From: Porticoccaceae bacterium
Lineage (GTDB): Bacteria; Pseudomonadota; Gammaproteobacteria; Pseudomonadales; Porticoccaceae
Direction: 5' to 3'
Length of the DNA stretch: 5,865 bases
Assembly (NCBI GenBank): GCA_003491845.1
Contig: DNBN01000093.1
Span: 1-5,865 of the forward strand
Under the pieces are notes generated by a model that worked only from the letters and a program-made list of their open reading frames with translations, searched no databases and had not been told where the DNA came from. Of this stretch, positions 5,700 to 5,865 are shown in pieces (position 1 is the stretch's first letter; every line of letters starts with the position of its first letter). The translations under genes were made by a program, and so were the position numbers.

Positions 5700-5833
5700 A
5701 TGTGGAATATTGCGGAAAATAAGCCACCTATGCCTATTGATCGATAGATGCCTATCCCCACGTTGCGCTTGCTGATGTTCAAGTTAATCAAGCCCAGTGG
5801 GGTCTGCAGCACAAGGCTAAGCAGGCGAATTAA
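5700..5833 (+). pseudogene. Possible decayed gene end, split over two frames
   Basis: ATG 5700 opens 15 codons (MWNIAENKPPMPIDR) ending at TAG 5745. A second frame, open from 5741 to TAA 5831-5833, reads SIDAYPHVALADVQVN and then QAQWGLQHKAKQAN, which is plausible protein. An 8-bp direct repeat ATGCCTAT (5730-5737 and 5748-5755) sits at the junction and could mark a small duplication that broke one frame. I recognise no family. The fragment is short and may be chance. Confidence 0.25.
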
Positions 5834-5834
5834 A

Positions 5835-5853
5835 GGCCGCTAATGAAGCGGCC
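5835..5853. terminator. GC-rich hairpin at the right edge, weak terminator candidate
   Basis: GGCCGCT (5835-5841) and AGCGGCC (5847-5853) form a perfect 7-bp stem with loop AATGA. It follows the TAA at 5831. On the + strand there is no T-run after it. On the - strand it is followed by TTTAATT, so it could end a leftward gene lying beyond the window. Confidence 0.45.
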
Positions 5854-5865
5854 CAGCTTGCTTAT

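Overview
The window looks like part of an accessory catabolic region from a Gram-negative bacterium, most likely a marine gammaproteobacterium. This assignment is an inference from moderate GC (mid-40s percent by eye), compact cistrons with AGGA/AGGAG-type ribosome sites, and protein families that are common in such genomes. No RNA gene, complete mobile element, CRISPR array or replication origin was seen.

Left part (1-2095, + strand): three co-directional genes. They are the C-terminal part of an NADPH-dependent medium-chain (PTGR/CurA-like) oxidoreductase, cut by the window edge; a 195-aa carboxymuconolactone decarboxylase/AhpD-like protein; and a 314-aa alpha/beta hydrolase whose nucleophile position is Asp. 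Gaps of 48 and 61 bp are compatible with one transcript. A threefold 14-bp tandem repeat fills most of the first gap and includes the stop codon of the first gene.

Middle (2096-2818): about 720 bp, AT-rich, without an intact gene. It holds an unrecognised coding-like fragment (2434-2637), some small dyads, and a strong hairpin terminator (2749-2778) that ends the leftward operon and may act in both directions.

Right part: a leftward pair, a fumarylacetoacetate hydrolase (FAH) family enzyme (5007-4051) and an MFS transporter (4045-2819), separated by 5 nt and probably translationally coupled. Upstream is a well-formed sigma70-type promoter on the - strand. One perfect dyad lies in its spacer and a second on the predicted start site. 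Both have TGACC-N3-GGTCA cores, with centres 22 bp apart, which strongly suggests repression by a dimeric regulator, perhaps of the TetR type, encoded elsewhere. The predicted leader of about 200 nt contains, on the opposite strand, a 38-codon ORF that reads like the first membrane segment of an MFS transporter.

Right end (5356-5865): a DUF1330 protein transcribed rightward, then about 220 bp with a possible decayed gene end and a GC-rich hairpin.

Taken together, the genes fit uptake (MFS), reduction (MDR oxidoreductase), hydrolysis (alpha/beta hydrolase) and C-C bond cleavage or decarboxylation (FAH) of an organic acid or ring-cleavage product. The substrate cannot be read from the sequence.
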